Positions 5,706 to 11,646 of a stretch of 14,699 nt of DNA are shown piece by piece. The notes beneath the pieces were generated by a model. The model was not told where the DNA came from and did not search any database. It saw only the letters and a list, made by a program, of their open reading frames with translations. Source of the stretch: an uncultured Oscillospiraceae bacterium (GTDB taxonomy: Bacteria > Bacillota > Clostridia > Oscillospirales > Oscillospiraceae). Position numbers and translations under genes: made by a program. The stretch is from positions 1 to 14,699 of the forward strand of contig CAADVN010000042.1 of the NCBI GenBank assembly GCA_900752445.1, given 5' to 3'. Positions within the stretch are counted from its first letter, which is position 1; each line of letters starts with the position of its first letter.

Positions 5706-6587
5706 TCAGAATACGTCCTCGACCACCTTCTCGGGCGCCCGTTCGAGCTCCGAGGGGTTCTTGAGGTAATACTTCATGTGCTTGAAAGCCGCGGCATAAT
5801 ACGCGCCGTCAACTATCCTCTCATCGCACACTATCTTGTAATCCACATACTTGTGCTCCACGGGCTGGCCGTGGCGGTCCAGCTCCACCTCGCGCCGCTT
5901 GGCTCCAAAGGCAAGGAAGACGGGCAGGTTGCCGAAATTGTACAGGTGGTGGTAGATGGGCGGGATGCCCAGCGAGCCAAGGTCTGTTATTATCATAGAG
6001 CCGTGGAAGGGGCTGGCCTTGAGGAGGGATGCAGGTATAAGGTCGAAATAGTCCATGACCCTGAGTACCCATACGGCAAACTTCAAAAACAGGCCGGGTA
6101 TCTTCATTAGCGCGCCCGCTACCTTCTCCGTGCCGCTGTCGTCCGAGGCCCGTATCGCCTCGACGGCCTCGTTCATCTTGCGGTAGACGTCGTAGATCGT
6201 ATCTGTCGGCTCGAACACGACCTTTGCGCAAGTCTCCTCTGCGTCGGTGGTAATGCCGCGCTTGACCATCATGTTTATAAGGATCTCGTTCCGTGCATAT
6301 ACCTTCTGTCCCGCAACAAAGCGGTTCAGTCCCGGCAGCTGGGAGATGACCCTTATGTACGCCGCAAGGAACAGATGCAGCATACCAAGGCCCTTGTAGC
6401 CCTCCTGGCGCTTCGCGCGCAGCCAGCGGTCAGTCTCTGATATCTCTATCGAGCCGGCAAACTGGTTGCATGCGTCGTTGCGTTGTATCATTATATACGG
6501 CGTAAACAGATTGAGCGCCGGCAGCGTACGGATACGCCGGCCCTCCTTGCGGTCGCCTATCCTGCGGCGATAGCCCGTTGTGCTCAT
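5706..6587 (-). CDS. Stand-alone 2-oxoacid dehydrogenase E2/CAT-fold acyltransferase-like protein
   Basis: This 293-residue protein resembles the catalytic domain of dihydrolipoamide acyltransferases (E2) and chloramphenicol acetyltransferase. It has no lipoyl or peripheral-subunit-binding domain and no E1/E3 genes nearby. Family features include GMLHLFLAAYIRVISQLPGL near residues 68-87, the ITDLGSLG strand near 200-207, and a C-terminal CDERIVDG (254-261). In active E2 enzymes the last motif is xHRxxDG, where His acts as the base. Here it is Glu (E256), while the Asp and Gly are kept. The protein may therefore lack the usual acyl transfer or use another mechanism. The start at 6587 has GGAGGT seven bases upstream; a longer frame from 6617 has no such site. 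Substrate and role are unknown. Confidence 0.82.
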   Translation of the reverse strand: MSTTGYRRRIGDRKEGRRIRTLPALNLFTPYIMIQRNDACNQFAGSIEISETDRWLRAKRQEGYKGLGMLHLFLAAYIRVISQLPGLNRFVAGQKVYARNEILINMMVKRGITTDAEETCAKVVFEPTDTIYDVYRKMNEAVEAIRASDDSGTEKVAGALMKIPGLFLKFAVWVLRVMDYFDLIPASLLKASPFHGSMIITDLGSLGIPPIYHHLYNFGNLPVFLAFGAKRREVELDRHGQPVEHKYVDYKIVCDERIVDGAYYAAAFKHMKYYLKNPSELERAPEKVVEDVF

Positions 6588-6630
6588 ATGTATGACCTCC
6601 ACTCGGTTCATTTCCATCCAAGGATTTTAC

Positions 6631-6659
6631 ATTATAATACGTTTCCCCTGTCGAATCAA
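6631..6659 (-). promoter_or_regulatory. Candidate sigma-A promoter of the E2/CAT-like gene
   Basis: On the minus strand, TTGATT (6659-6654) and a perfect TATAAT (6636-6631) are separated by the ideal 17 bases. Transcription would start near 6624, about 37 bases before the ATG at 6587. A plus-strand TATAAT at 6672-6677 lies just behind it, facing the V-ATPase operon. Confidence 0.6.
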
Positions 6660-6671
6660 GTGCAATCTCGC

Positions 6672-6677
6672 TATAAT
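6672..6677 (+). promoter_or_regulatory. Possible upstream -10 box of the V-ATPase operon
   Basis: This is an exact TATAAT on the plus strand. No good -35 is found at the expected distance, where the bases read CTGTCG/TGTCGA and overlap the -35 of the divergent gene. A transcript from here would carry a leader of about 190 bases containing the inverted repeat (6705-6734) and the terminator-like hairpin (6823-6856). Confidence 0.3.
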
Positions 6678-6704
6678 TCGTTAATGTGTAAACATTCGTG
6701 AAGA

Positions 6705-6734
6705 TTGACAAAACTCTGACGTATGTTTTGGCAA
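6705..6734. repeat. Inverted repeat in the V-ATPase leader, possible operator
   Basis: The arms TTGACAAAAC (6705-6714) and GTTTTGGCAA (6725-6734) pair at nine of ten positions around a ten-base centre. The arm centres are 20 bases apart, about two turns of DNA, which suits a dimeric regulator. It could equally fold as RNA if the upstream promoter is used. No known operator consensus was recognised. Confidence 0.4.
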
Positions 6735-6776
6735 GGAGATTGTGCCGAATTAATCATGTAAAATGTTCAAATTTGC

Positions 6777-6805
6777 TTGCTTAATTTAGGCTGTTTTGGT
6801 ATTAT
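6777..6805 (+). promoter_or_regulatory. Candidate proximal promoter of the V-ATPase operon
   Basis: TTGCTT (6777-6782) and TATTAT (6800-6805) are spaced exactly 17 bases apart on the plus strand. Transcription would start near 6812, about 60 bases before ntpF and just ahead of the terminator-like hairpin. The -35 is a poor match beyond TTG; the -10 matches five of six. Confidence 0.4.
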
Positions 6806-6822
6806 TAATAACGTAGATACTT

Positions 6823-6856
6823 GACGGATGATGGCGCTTTCCGCATCCGTCTTTTT
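6823..6856 (+). terminator. Terminator-like hairpin in the V-ATPase operon leader
   Basis: GACGGATG (6823-6830) pairs with CATCCGTC (6844-6851) and is followed directly by five T (6852-6856), the form of an intrinsic terminator. It lies only 17 bases before the start codon of ntpF, with the ribosome-binding site GGGAGGTG right after it. It may be an attenuator, may end a transcript from further upstream, or may simply protect the mRNA 5' end. Confidence 0.5.
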
Positions 6857-6873
6857 CGGTGGGAGGTGTATCA

Positions 6874-7188
6874 ATGTCTTTTGAAGCGATCACAACGATA
6901 GGCGAGGCCGAGGAGAACGCGAAGCGAATGAAGGCTGAGGCGCAGGCGGCGGCGAAGGCGGCGGAGGCCGCGGCGCTGGCCGAGGGGCGCGCTGCGCTCG
7001 AAGCGGCGGAGAAGAAGGCCGCCGCTGAGCTTGCTGAGCTGCGCGCGAAGTCGGACGACAAAGCCAAGGAAGACGCAAAGCAGCTTGCCTCGGATACGGA
7101 GAACAAAAAGGCTGCAATGCGTGCGAGGGCTGACGCGCGTCTTGAAAAAGCCGCCGCGCTTATCGTGGAAAGGGTAGTGAACGGCTGA
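6874..7188 (+). CDS. ntpF: V-type ATPase peripheral stalk subunit (H/G-type, NtpF)
   Basis: This 104-residue, almost wholly helical protein is rich in Ala, Glu and Lys (EENAKRMKAEAQAAAKAAEA and similar repeats) with a heptad pattern. That is typical of the G/H-type stalk subunit that pairs with subunit E to brace the head of V/A-type ATPases against rotation. Sequence identity in this family is low, so the call leans on composition, length and position as first gene before subunit I, as in Enterococcus hirae ntpF. The ATG at 6874 has GGGAGGTG a few bases upstream; a GTG at 6859 lies before that site and is unlikely. The TGA is one base before the next start. Confidence 0.85.
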   Translation: MSFEAITTIGEAEENAKRMKAEAQAAAKAAEAAALAEGRAALEAAEKKAAAELAELRAKSDDKAKEDAKQLASDTENKKAAMRARADARLEKAAALIVERVVNG

Positions 7189-7189
7189 T

Positions 7190-9145
7190 ATGGCGATAGT
7201 AAAGATGAAAAAGCTCAGGCTGCTGGCCATGTCTGCGGACAGGCAGGCGCTGCTGAAGGAGCTTTTGCTTCTTGGCTGCGTTGAGGTCAGCGAACCTGCC
7301 GAGCTTCCGGAGGAGGCGTATCCTGCCCTGAGCCGCTGCGACTGTGCAGAGCTGTCGAAGGTGAAATCGCAGCATGCGGAGCTGACTAACGCGGTGAAGC
7401 TGCTGGACAAGTATGCTCCGGAAAAAACTGGCTTTCTCAAGCCGCTGCCGGATGCCGGTGTGAGCGAGCTCCTGGATGAGGCGAAGCTGGCCGACAACAT
7501 TGCGCTGGCGGAGAAGATCATGGAGCTGGAGGAGAGGATGCGGCGCAACAGTGCCGAGGTTCAGAGGGAGCAGACGACGCTCGAGGCTCTGGCACCCTGG
7601 CTGCCTCTGGAACTGCCGCTCTCCTGCAAGGGCACGGAGCGCGCTGCCGCGATGACGGCGTCGCTGCCCGCGGCTCTGGACATGACAGAGGCTGACGCGG
7701 CTCTCGGAGCTGCCGCGCCGGAGGCGCAGCTGTTCCGGGTATCGGACGACAGGAGCCTGCACTATGTGCTGCTGGTCTGCCTGAGGGACGAGCTGGACGC
7801 GGCGCTCGAGGCGCTGCGGCCCCTGGGCTTCAACCTCATGGGCCCCGGCGAGTTCGACTGCACGGCGAGGCAGGCGGCTGAAAGAAGCGAAAAGAAGATC
7901 GCGGACTTGAACCGCGAAAACGGCGAGCTGGCAGCTGCCATAGCCGCCGAAGCGCCGCACAGGGCTGAGCTCAAGCTCCGTGCGGACACAATGAGCACCA
8001 AGATCGCAAGGGCCGAGGTCGAGACAAGGCTCATGCAGACCGAGACCGCCGTCTGCCTCACGGGCTGGGTGCCCGCTGAGAAGGAGCAGGAGTTGGCCGG
8101 CGTGCTGGCTAAGTACGACTGCGCCTGGGAGACTGTTGACCCGGTGGAGGACGAGTACCCCGACGTGCCGGTGAAGCTCAAGAACAACAAGTTCACGAGG
8201 GCGCTCAACATGGTCACGGAGATGTATTCCCTGCCCGCCTACGACGGCGTGGACCCGAACCCGCTCATGGCCCCCTTCTTCATCCTGTTCTACGGCATAA
8301 TGCTCGCGGACATGGGCTACGGTGTGCTCATGATAATCGCCGCGTTGCTGATACTCGGGAAGAAAAAGCCCTCTGGCGGCATGAGGAACTTCTTCGAGCT
8401 GCTGCTCTGGTGCGGCATCTCGACGACCATCTGGGGCGTCATCACGGGCGGCTGCTTCGGCGACATGCCGCTGCAGATAGCGAAGATCATAAATCCGGAC
8501 ACGACCTGGGCGGGCCTGCCGGCCCTGTTCACGCCGCTCAACGACACCATCATGATCCTGCTCGGCGCGATGGTACTGGGCGTCATCCAGATCATCACGG
8601 GCATGATAATCAGCTTTGTGGAAAAGTGCAAGTCAGGGGACGTGTTCGGCGCCGTGTTTGAAGAGGGCACCTGGTGGGTCATCTTCATCGGCGGCGGCCT
8701 GGCGGCTCTGGGCATAGGCAGCGTGGCCGGTGTGCCGGTAGTGCTGGTCATCGGCGGCGTGATGCTGTTCATCGGCTCTGCGAAGGGCAAGAAGGGCTTC
8801 GGCATCATCTCCGGTTTCATAGGCGCCATTTACAACGGCGTAACGGGCTATTTCGGCGACATACTCAGCTACTCGCGTCTCATGGCCCTCATGCTCGCGG
8901 GCAGCGTCATAGCACAGGTGTTCAACACGATAGGCGCGATAGCCGGGAACATAGTCGTGTTCCTCATAATCTCCATCGCGGGCAACGCGCTGAACTTCGC
9001 GCTGAACCTTCTGGGCTGCTTCGTACATGACCTGAGGCTGCAGTGCCTCGAGTATTTCGGCAAATTCTACAAGGACGGCGGCAAGCCGTTCAGACCGCTT
9101 GAGATCAAAACAAAATTTGTAAACGTCGCAACAACCGACAAATAA
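7190..9145 (+). CDS. ntpI: V-type ATPase membrane subunit I (a subunit)
   Basis: This 651-residue stator subunit forms the ion half-channels beside the rotor ring. Residues about 1-340 are cytoplasmic, with long helices. From about 358 on there are seven or so membrane helices, beginning MAPFFILFYGIMLADMGYGV. The conserved GDILSYSRLMALMLAG segment carries R563, and a second arginine, R616, sits in the final HDLRLQCLEYFGKFY helix. These correspond to the channel arginines of E. hirae NtpI that face the ion-binding glutamate of subunit K. The ATG follows the ntpF stop by one base with no good ribosome-binding site, so translation is likely coupled. Length is normal for the family. Confidence 0.96.
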   Translation: MAIVKMKKLRLLAMSADRQALLKELLLLGCVEVSEPAELPEEAYPALSRCDCAELSKVKSQHAELTNAVKLLDKYAPEKTGFLKPLPDAGVSELLDEAKLADNIALAEKIMELEERMRRNSAEVQREQTTLEALAPWLPLELPLSCKGTERAAAMTASLPAALDMTEADAALGAAAPEAQLFRVSDDRSLHYVLLVCLRDELDAALEALRPLGFNLMGPGEFDCTARQAAERSEKKIADLNRENGELAAAIAAEAPHRAELKLRADTMSTKIARAEVETRLMQTETAVCLTGWVPAEKEQELAGVLAKYDCAWETVDPVEDEYPDVPVKLKNNKFTRALNMVTEMYSLPAYDGVDPNPLMAPFFILFYGIMLADMGYGVLMIIAALLILGKKKPSGGMRNFFELLLWCGISTTIWGVITGGCFGDMPLQIAKIINPDTTWAGLPALFTPLNDTIMILLGAMVLGVIQIITGMIISFVEKCKSGDVFGAVFEEGTWWVIFIGGGLAALGIGSVAGVPVVLVIGGVMLFIGSAKGKKGFGIISGFIGAIYNGVTGYFGDILSYSRLMALMLAGSVIAQVFNTIGAIAGNIVVFLIISIAGNALNFALNLLGCFVHDLRLQCLEYFGKFYKDGGKPFRPLEIKTKFVNVATTDK

Positions 9146-9160
9146 GAGGAGGAAATTAAA

Positions 9161-9643
9161 ATGTTTCTTGAACAGTTCGGCGGTATGGCACTCGGCCTGC
9201 TCGGTGCGGGCCTCGCTGCAGCTCTTTCCGGCATAGGCTCCGCGAAGGGCACCGGCATTGCGGGCGAAGCGGGCGCCGGCCTGCTGTGTGAAGATCCGGG
9301 CAAGTTCGGCAAGGTCATGATCCTGCAGGTCATACCCGGCACGCAGGGCCTGTACGGCCTCGTCGTTTGGTTCTTCGCCTCGTTCCGCATGGGCCTCTTG
9401 GACGGCACGATCATGGACATGACCGTTACCGAGGGCCTGCGTTACTTTGTCGCCTGCCTGCCGATGGCGCTGGGCGGCATGATCTCCGCCATTGCACAGG
9501 GCCGCGTGGCCGCCGCCTCCATCAACCTGCTGGCTAAGAAGCCGGACGACTGGTCCAAGGGCATGGTGCTCTGCATCACCGTCGAGTTCTACGCCATACT
9601 GGCCCTGCTCGCCTCCATGCTCATGATCCTCAACATCGGTTGA
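9161..9643 (+). CDS. ntpK: V-type ATPase rotor ring subunit K (c subunit), Na+-type
   Basis: This 160-residue proteolipid has four membrane helices in two hairpins, the fused form found in NtpK. The ion site is complete. PGTQG supplies T61 and Q62 with I58 in place of the E. hirae leucine, AIAQGRVAAA supplies Q113, and the last helix supplies E142 in CITVEFYAIL. These match L61, T64, Q65, Q110 and E139 of the E. hirae Na+-binding site, so Na+ transport is predicted. Only one ion-binding glutamate is present per two hairpins, as in other V-type rings. The gene has the best ribosome-binding site in the operon (AGGAGG, eight A/T-rich bases before ATG), which fits the need for many copies of this subunit. 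Confidence 0.96.
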   Translation: MFLEQFGGMALGLLGAGLAAALSGIGSAKGTGIAGEAGAGLLCEDPGKFGKVMILQVIPGTQGLYGLVVWFFASFRMGLLDGTIMDMTVTEGLRYFVACLPMALGGMISAIAQGRVAAASINLLAKKPDDWSKGMVLCITVEFYAILALLASMLMILNIG

Positions 9644-9674
9644 GCGGCGCCTGATCGGCAAGGTTGGGACTGCC

Positions 9675-10277
9675 ATGAACGGAATCGAAAAAATAACCGC
9701 TCGCATCAGGGCGGACGCGGAGGCGGAATGCGCCGCCATCCGCGCCGAGTCTGAGGCGCGCTGCGCGGAGATCCGCGCGGAGAACGAGCGGCTTGCCCAG
9801 GAGCAGTACTGGAAGCTGGTCCGTGAGGGAGTCAAGGACACGGAGCAGCGGGTCCAGCGCATGGGCAGGACGGCTCGGCTCGAGGCCCGCAAGGGCGTGC
9901 TGACAATGAAGCAGGAATCGGTCTCCAAGGCCTTTGACCGGGCCAAGGAGAAGATAGCGGAGCTGCCGGAGAAGGACTACGTGGCGTTTTTGGCGCGCGA
10001 GGCGGCGGAAGCCGCGGTGACGGGCCAGGAGGAGGTCATCCTGTCGAAGAAGGACAGGGCGGCTGTCGGTGCGAAGGTCGTAAAGGCGGCGAACGAGCTG
10101 TTGGCGAAGAAGGACGTCACGGGCGTGCTTACGCTTTCTGACGAGACCAGGGAGATGACCGGCGGGCTCATCCTGAAGCAGGGAGACATCGAGGTAAACT
10201 GCACGGTGGACACACTGCTGGAGCTCTCGCGCGGAGAGCTTGCGGCGCGCGTGGCGGAGGTGCTCTTTGAGGGCTGA
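9675..10277 (+). CDS. ntpE: V-type ATPase peripheral stalk subunit E
   Basis: This 200-residue soluble subunit forms the outer stalk with the NtpF-type partner. The N-terminal half (about 1-110) is a long charged helix starting MNGIEKITARIRADAEAEC, a common opening in this family. The C-terminal half is the globular domain that binds the head, with DETREMTGGLILKQGDIEVN followed by CTVDTLLELSRGELAARVAE, the E-subunit signature. It starts 31 bases after ntpK with a weak AAGG site and ends 44 bases before ntpC. Length and order match the E. hirae ntp operon. Confidence 0.95.
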   Translation: MNGIEKITARIRADAEAECAAIRAESEARCAEIRAENERLAQEQYWKLVREGVKDTEQRVQRMGRTARLEARKGVLTMKQESVSKAFDRAKEKIAELPEKDYVAFLAREAAEAAVTGQEEVILSKKDRAAVGAKVVKAANELLAKKDVTGVLTLSDETREMTGGLILKQGDIEVNCTVDTLLELSRGELAARVAEVLFEG

Positions 10278-10321
10278 GGCCGCGTTCGGCGGCGCATACT
10301 GACGGACAAGGGGGTTAGGAC

Positions 10322-11323
10322 TTGTCTAAGAAGACGAAGGATACTGAATATCTGACGATGTCTGCGATGCTGCGGGCGAGAGAGGGCAACATGCTCAGCC
10401 GCGACAGGATGGACAGGATGCTCTCCGCCGGCAGCTATGCCGAGGCGGCGAAGCTGCTGACCGAGTGCGGCTATGAGGACATGTCCGAAGCGGATGCCGC
10501 GGGCATCGACGCTGCTCTGACAAAGCACCGGAGCGATATTTTCGCGGAGCTTGCGGGCATGGCCGCGCAGCCCGAGGTCGTGGACATCTTCAGGGTGAAG
10601 TATGACTACCACAATATCAAGACGCTGGTGAAGGCCGCGGGCGCGGATGTGTCGGGCGACCGGCTGCTGTCCGACTGCGGCAGGGTACCGGCGGCGAAGC
10701 TGAAGGAATACGTTGCGGAGGAGACGCTGTCGAATCTTCCGGCGGACATGGCGAAGGCCTATGAGGAGGCCGTGAAGGTGCTCGCGCGCACGGGCAACCC
10801 GCAGCTTGCGGACTTTGAGCTGGACGCGGCGTACTTTGCCGAGCTTCTGAGGCTCGCGGAGGCCACTGGCAGCGAGTTTGTGAAGGGTTATGTGCGCACG
10901 ATGATAGACAGTGCGAACCTGCGCGCCGCTGTGCGCACGGTGCGCATGGGCAAGGACAGGGACTTCATGCTGACGGCGCTGGTGCCGGGCGGCACTGTGG
11001 ACCGGGACGTGCTCTGCCAGGCGGCGGAGAGCGGCGAGGGCATCGTGCAGGCTTTTGCTTCGGGGCACCTGGAGCACGCGGCGCAGCTCGGCGCGGAGGC
11101 GATGAAGGGCGGCACGATGACCGACTTCGAGCTGGCCTGCGACAACGCCGTGTCGAACTACCTGGCCCAGGCCAAGACGAAGCCCTTCGGCATCGAGGCG
11201 GTGACGGAGTATCTGGCGCTGCTCGAGGCTGAGATAACCGCGGCGAGGATGATACTGACGGGGCGTCTGGCCGGCATAGAGCCGGAGGTCATACGGGAAA
11301 GGCTGCGTGATATCAATGCTTAA
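10322..11323 (+). CDS. ntpC: V-type ATPase subunit C (central stalk d-type)
   Basis: This 333-residue subunit sits like a funnel on the rotor ring and couples it to the central stalk. It starts at TTG 10322, supported by AGGGGG seven bases upstream and by the family-typical opening DTEYLTMSAMLRAREGNML. The repeated helical units of the family are recognisable, for example SRDRMDRMLSAGSYAEAAKL, and VDIFRVKYDYHNIKTLVKA at about 82-100, a hallmark of C/d subunits. The stop codon overlaps the next start by eight bases (ATGCTTAA). The size is normal and all neighbours are ATPase genes. Confidence 0.95.
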   Translation: MSKKTKDTEYLTMSAMLRAREGNMLSRDRMDRMLSAGSYAEAAKLLTECGYEDMSEADAAGIDAALTKHRSDIFAELAGMAAQPEVVDIFRVKYDYHNIKTLVKAAGADVSGDRLLSDCGRVPAAKLKEYVAEETLSNLPADMAKAYEEAVKVLARTGNPQLADFELDAAYFAELLRLAEATGSEFVKGYVRTMIDSANLRAAVRTVRMGKDRDFMLTALVPGGTVDRDVLCQAAESGEGIVQAFASGHLEHAAQLGAEAMKGGTMTDFELACDNAVSNYLAQAKTKPFGIEAVTEYLALLEAEITAARMILTGRLAGIEPEVIRERLRDINA

Positions 11324-11633
11324 AATTGCAGTATTGGGCGGCCGGGACACGGTCATGGGCTTCAAAGCCCTGGGTCTGGACGTCTTCCCGGCGGGCAGCG
11401 CCGAGGAGGCGAAGGAGGCTTTCAGGTACCTGACGAAGGAATCTGAGGTCGAGTACGCGATAATCTACGTAGAGGAGAACCTGGCGAGATATCTCGAGCA
11501 CGAGATATCGAAGTACAAGGACGTACCCAGTCCCGCGATAATATTCATCCCCGGCAGGGAAGGCCCGCTGGGCCTCGGCCAGTCCGCGCTTAAGGCGGCG
11601 GTCGAGAAGGCCGTGGGAACAGACATTTTGTAA
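11316..11633 (+). CDS. ntpG: V-type ATPase subunit F (NtpG)
   Basis: This 105-residue central-stalk subunit associates with the D shaft and helps regulate rotation. It begins MLKIAVLGGRDTVMGFKALG, the typical opening (KIAVIGDxDSVxGFKALG), and keeps the alternating strand-helix layout of the small Rossmann-like fold with YAIIYVEENLA and SPAIIFIPGREG. The ATG at 11316 fits the family; a GTG at 11307 would add three residues and is less likely. The start lies within the end of ntpC (eight-base overlap), so coupled translation is likely. The gene ends 13 bases before ntpA. Confidence 0.94.
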   Translation: MLKIAVLGGRDTVMGFKALGLDVFPAGSAEEAKEAFRYLTKESEVEYAIIYVEENLARYLEHEISKYKDVPSPAIIFIPGREGPLGLGQSALKAAVEKAVGTDIL

Positions 11634-11646
11634 AGAAGGTTTGCAG

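Noticed and set aside
6705..6733. TTGACA at 6705-6710 as a promoter -35
   Set aside because: At 16-18 bases the -10 would read TTTGGC, TTGGCA or TGGCAA, none of which is usable. The TTGACA is one arm of an inverted repeat.
8633..9946. 437-codon open frame on the minus strand
   Set aside because: It is antisense to ntpI, ntpK and ntpE, has low-complexity His/Glu/Arg composition and no recognisable domain.
10278..10321. Small GC-rich hairpin between ntpE and ntpC
   Set aside because: Only about four base pairs with no U tract, so it is not a credible terminator or processing signal.
9977..11365. 462-codon open frame on the minus strand
   Set aside because: It lies antisense to ntpE and ntpC, both clear ATPase genes. 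It is rich in Arg, His and Leu with no family features. Long antisense frames are common in GC-rich DNA.
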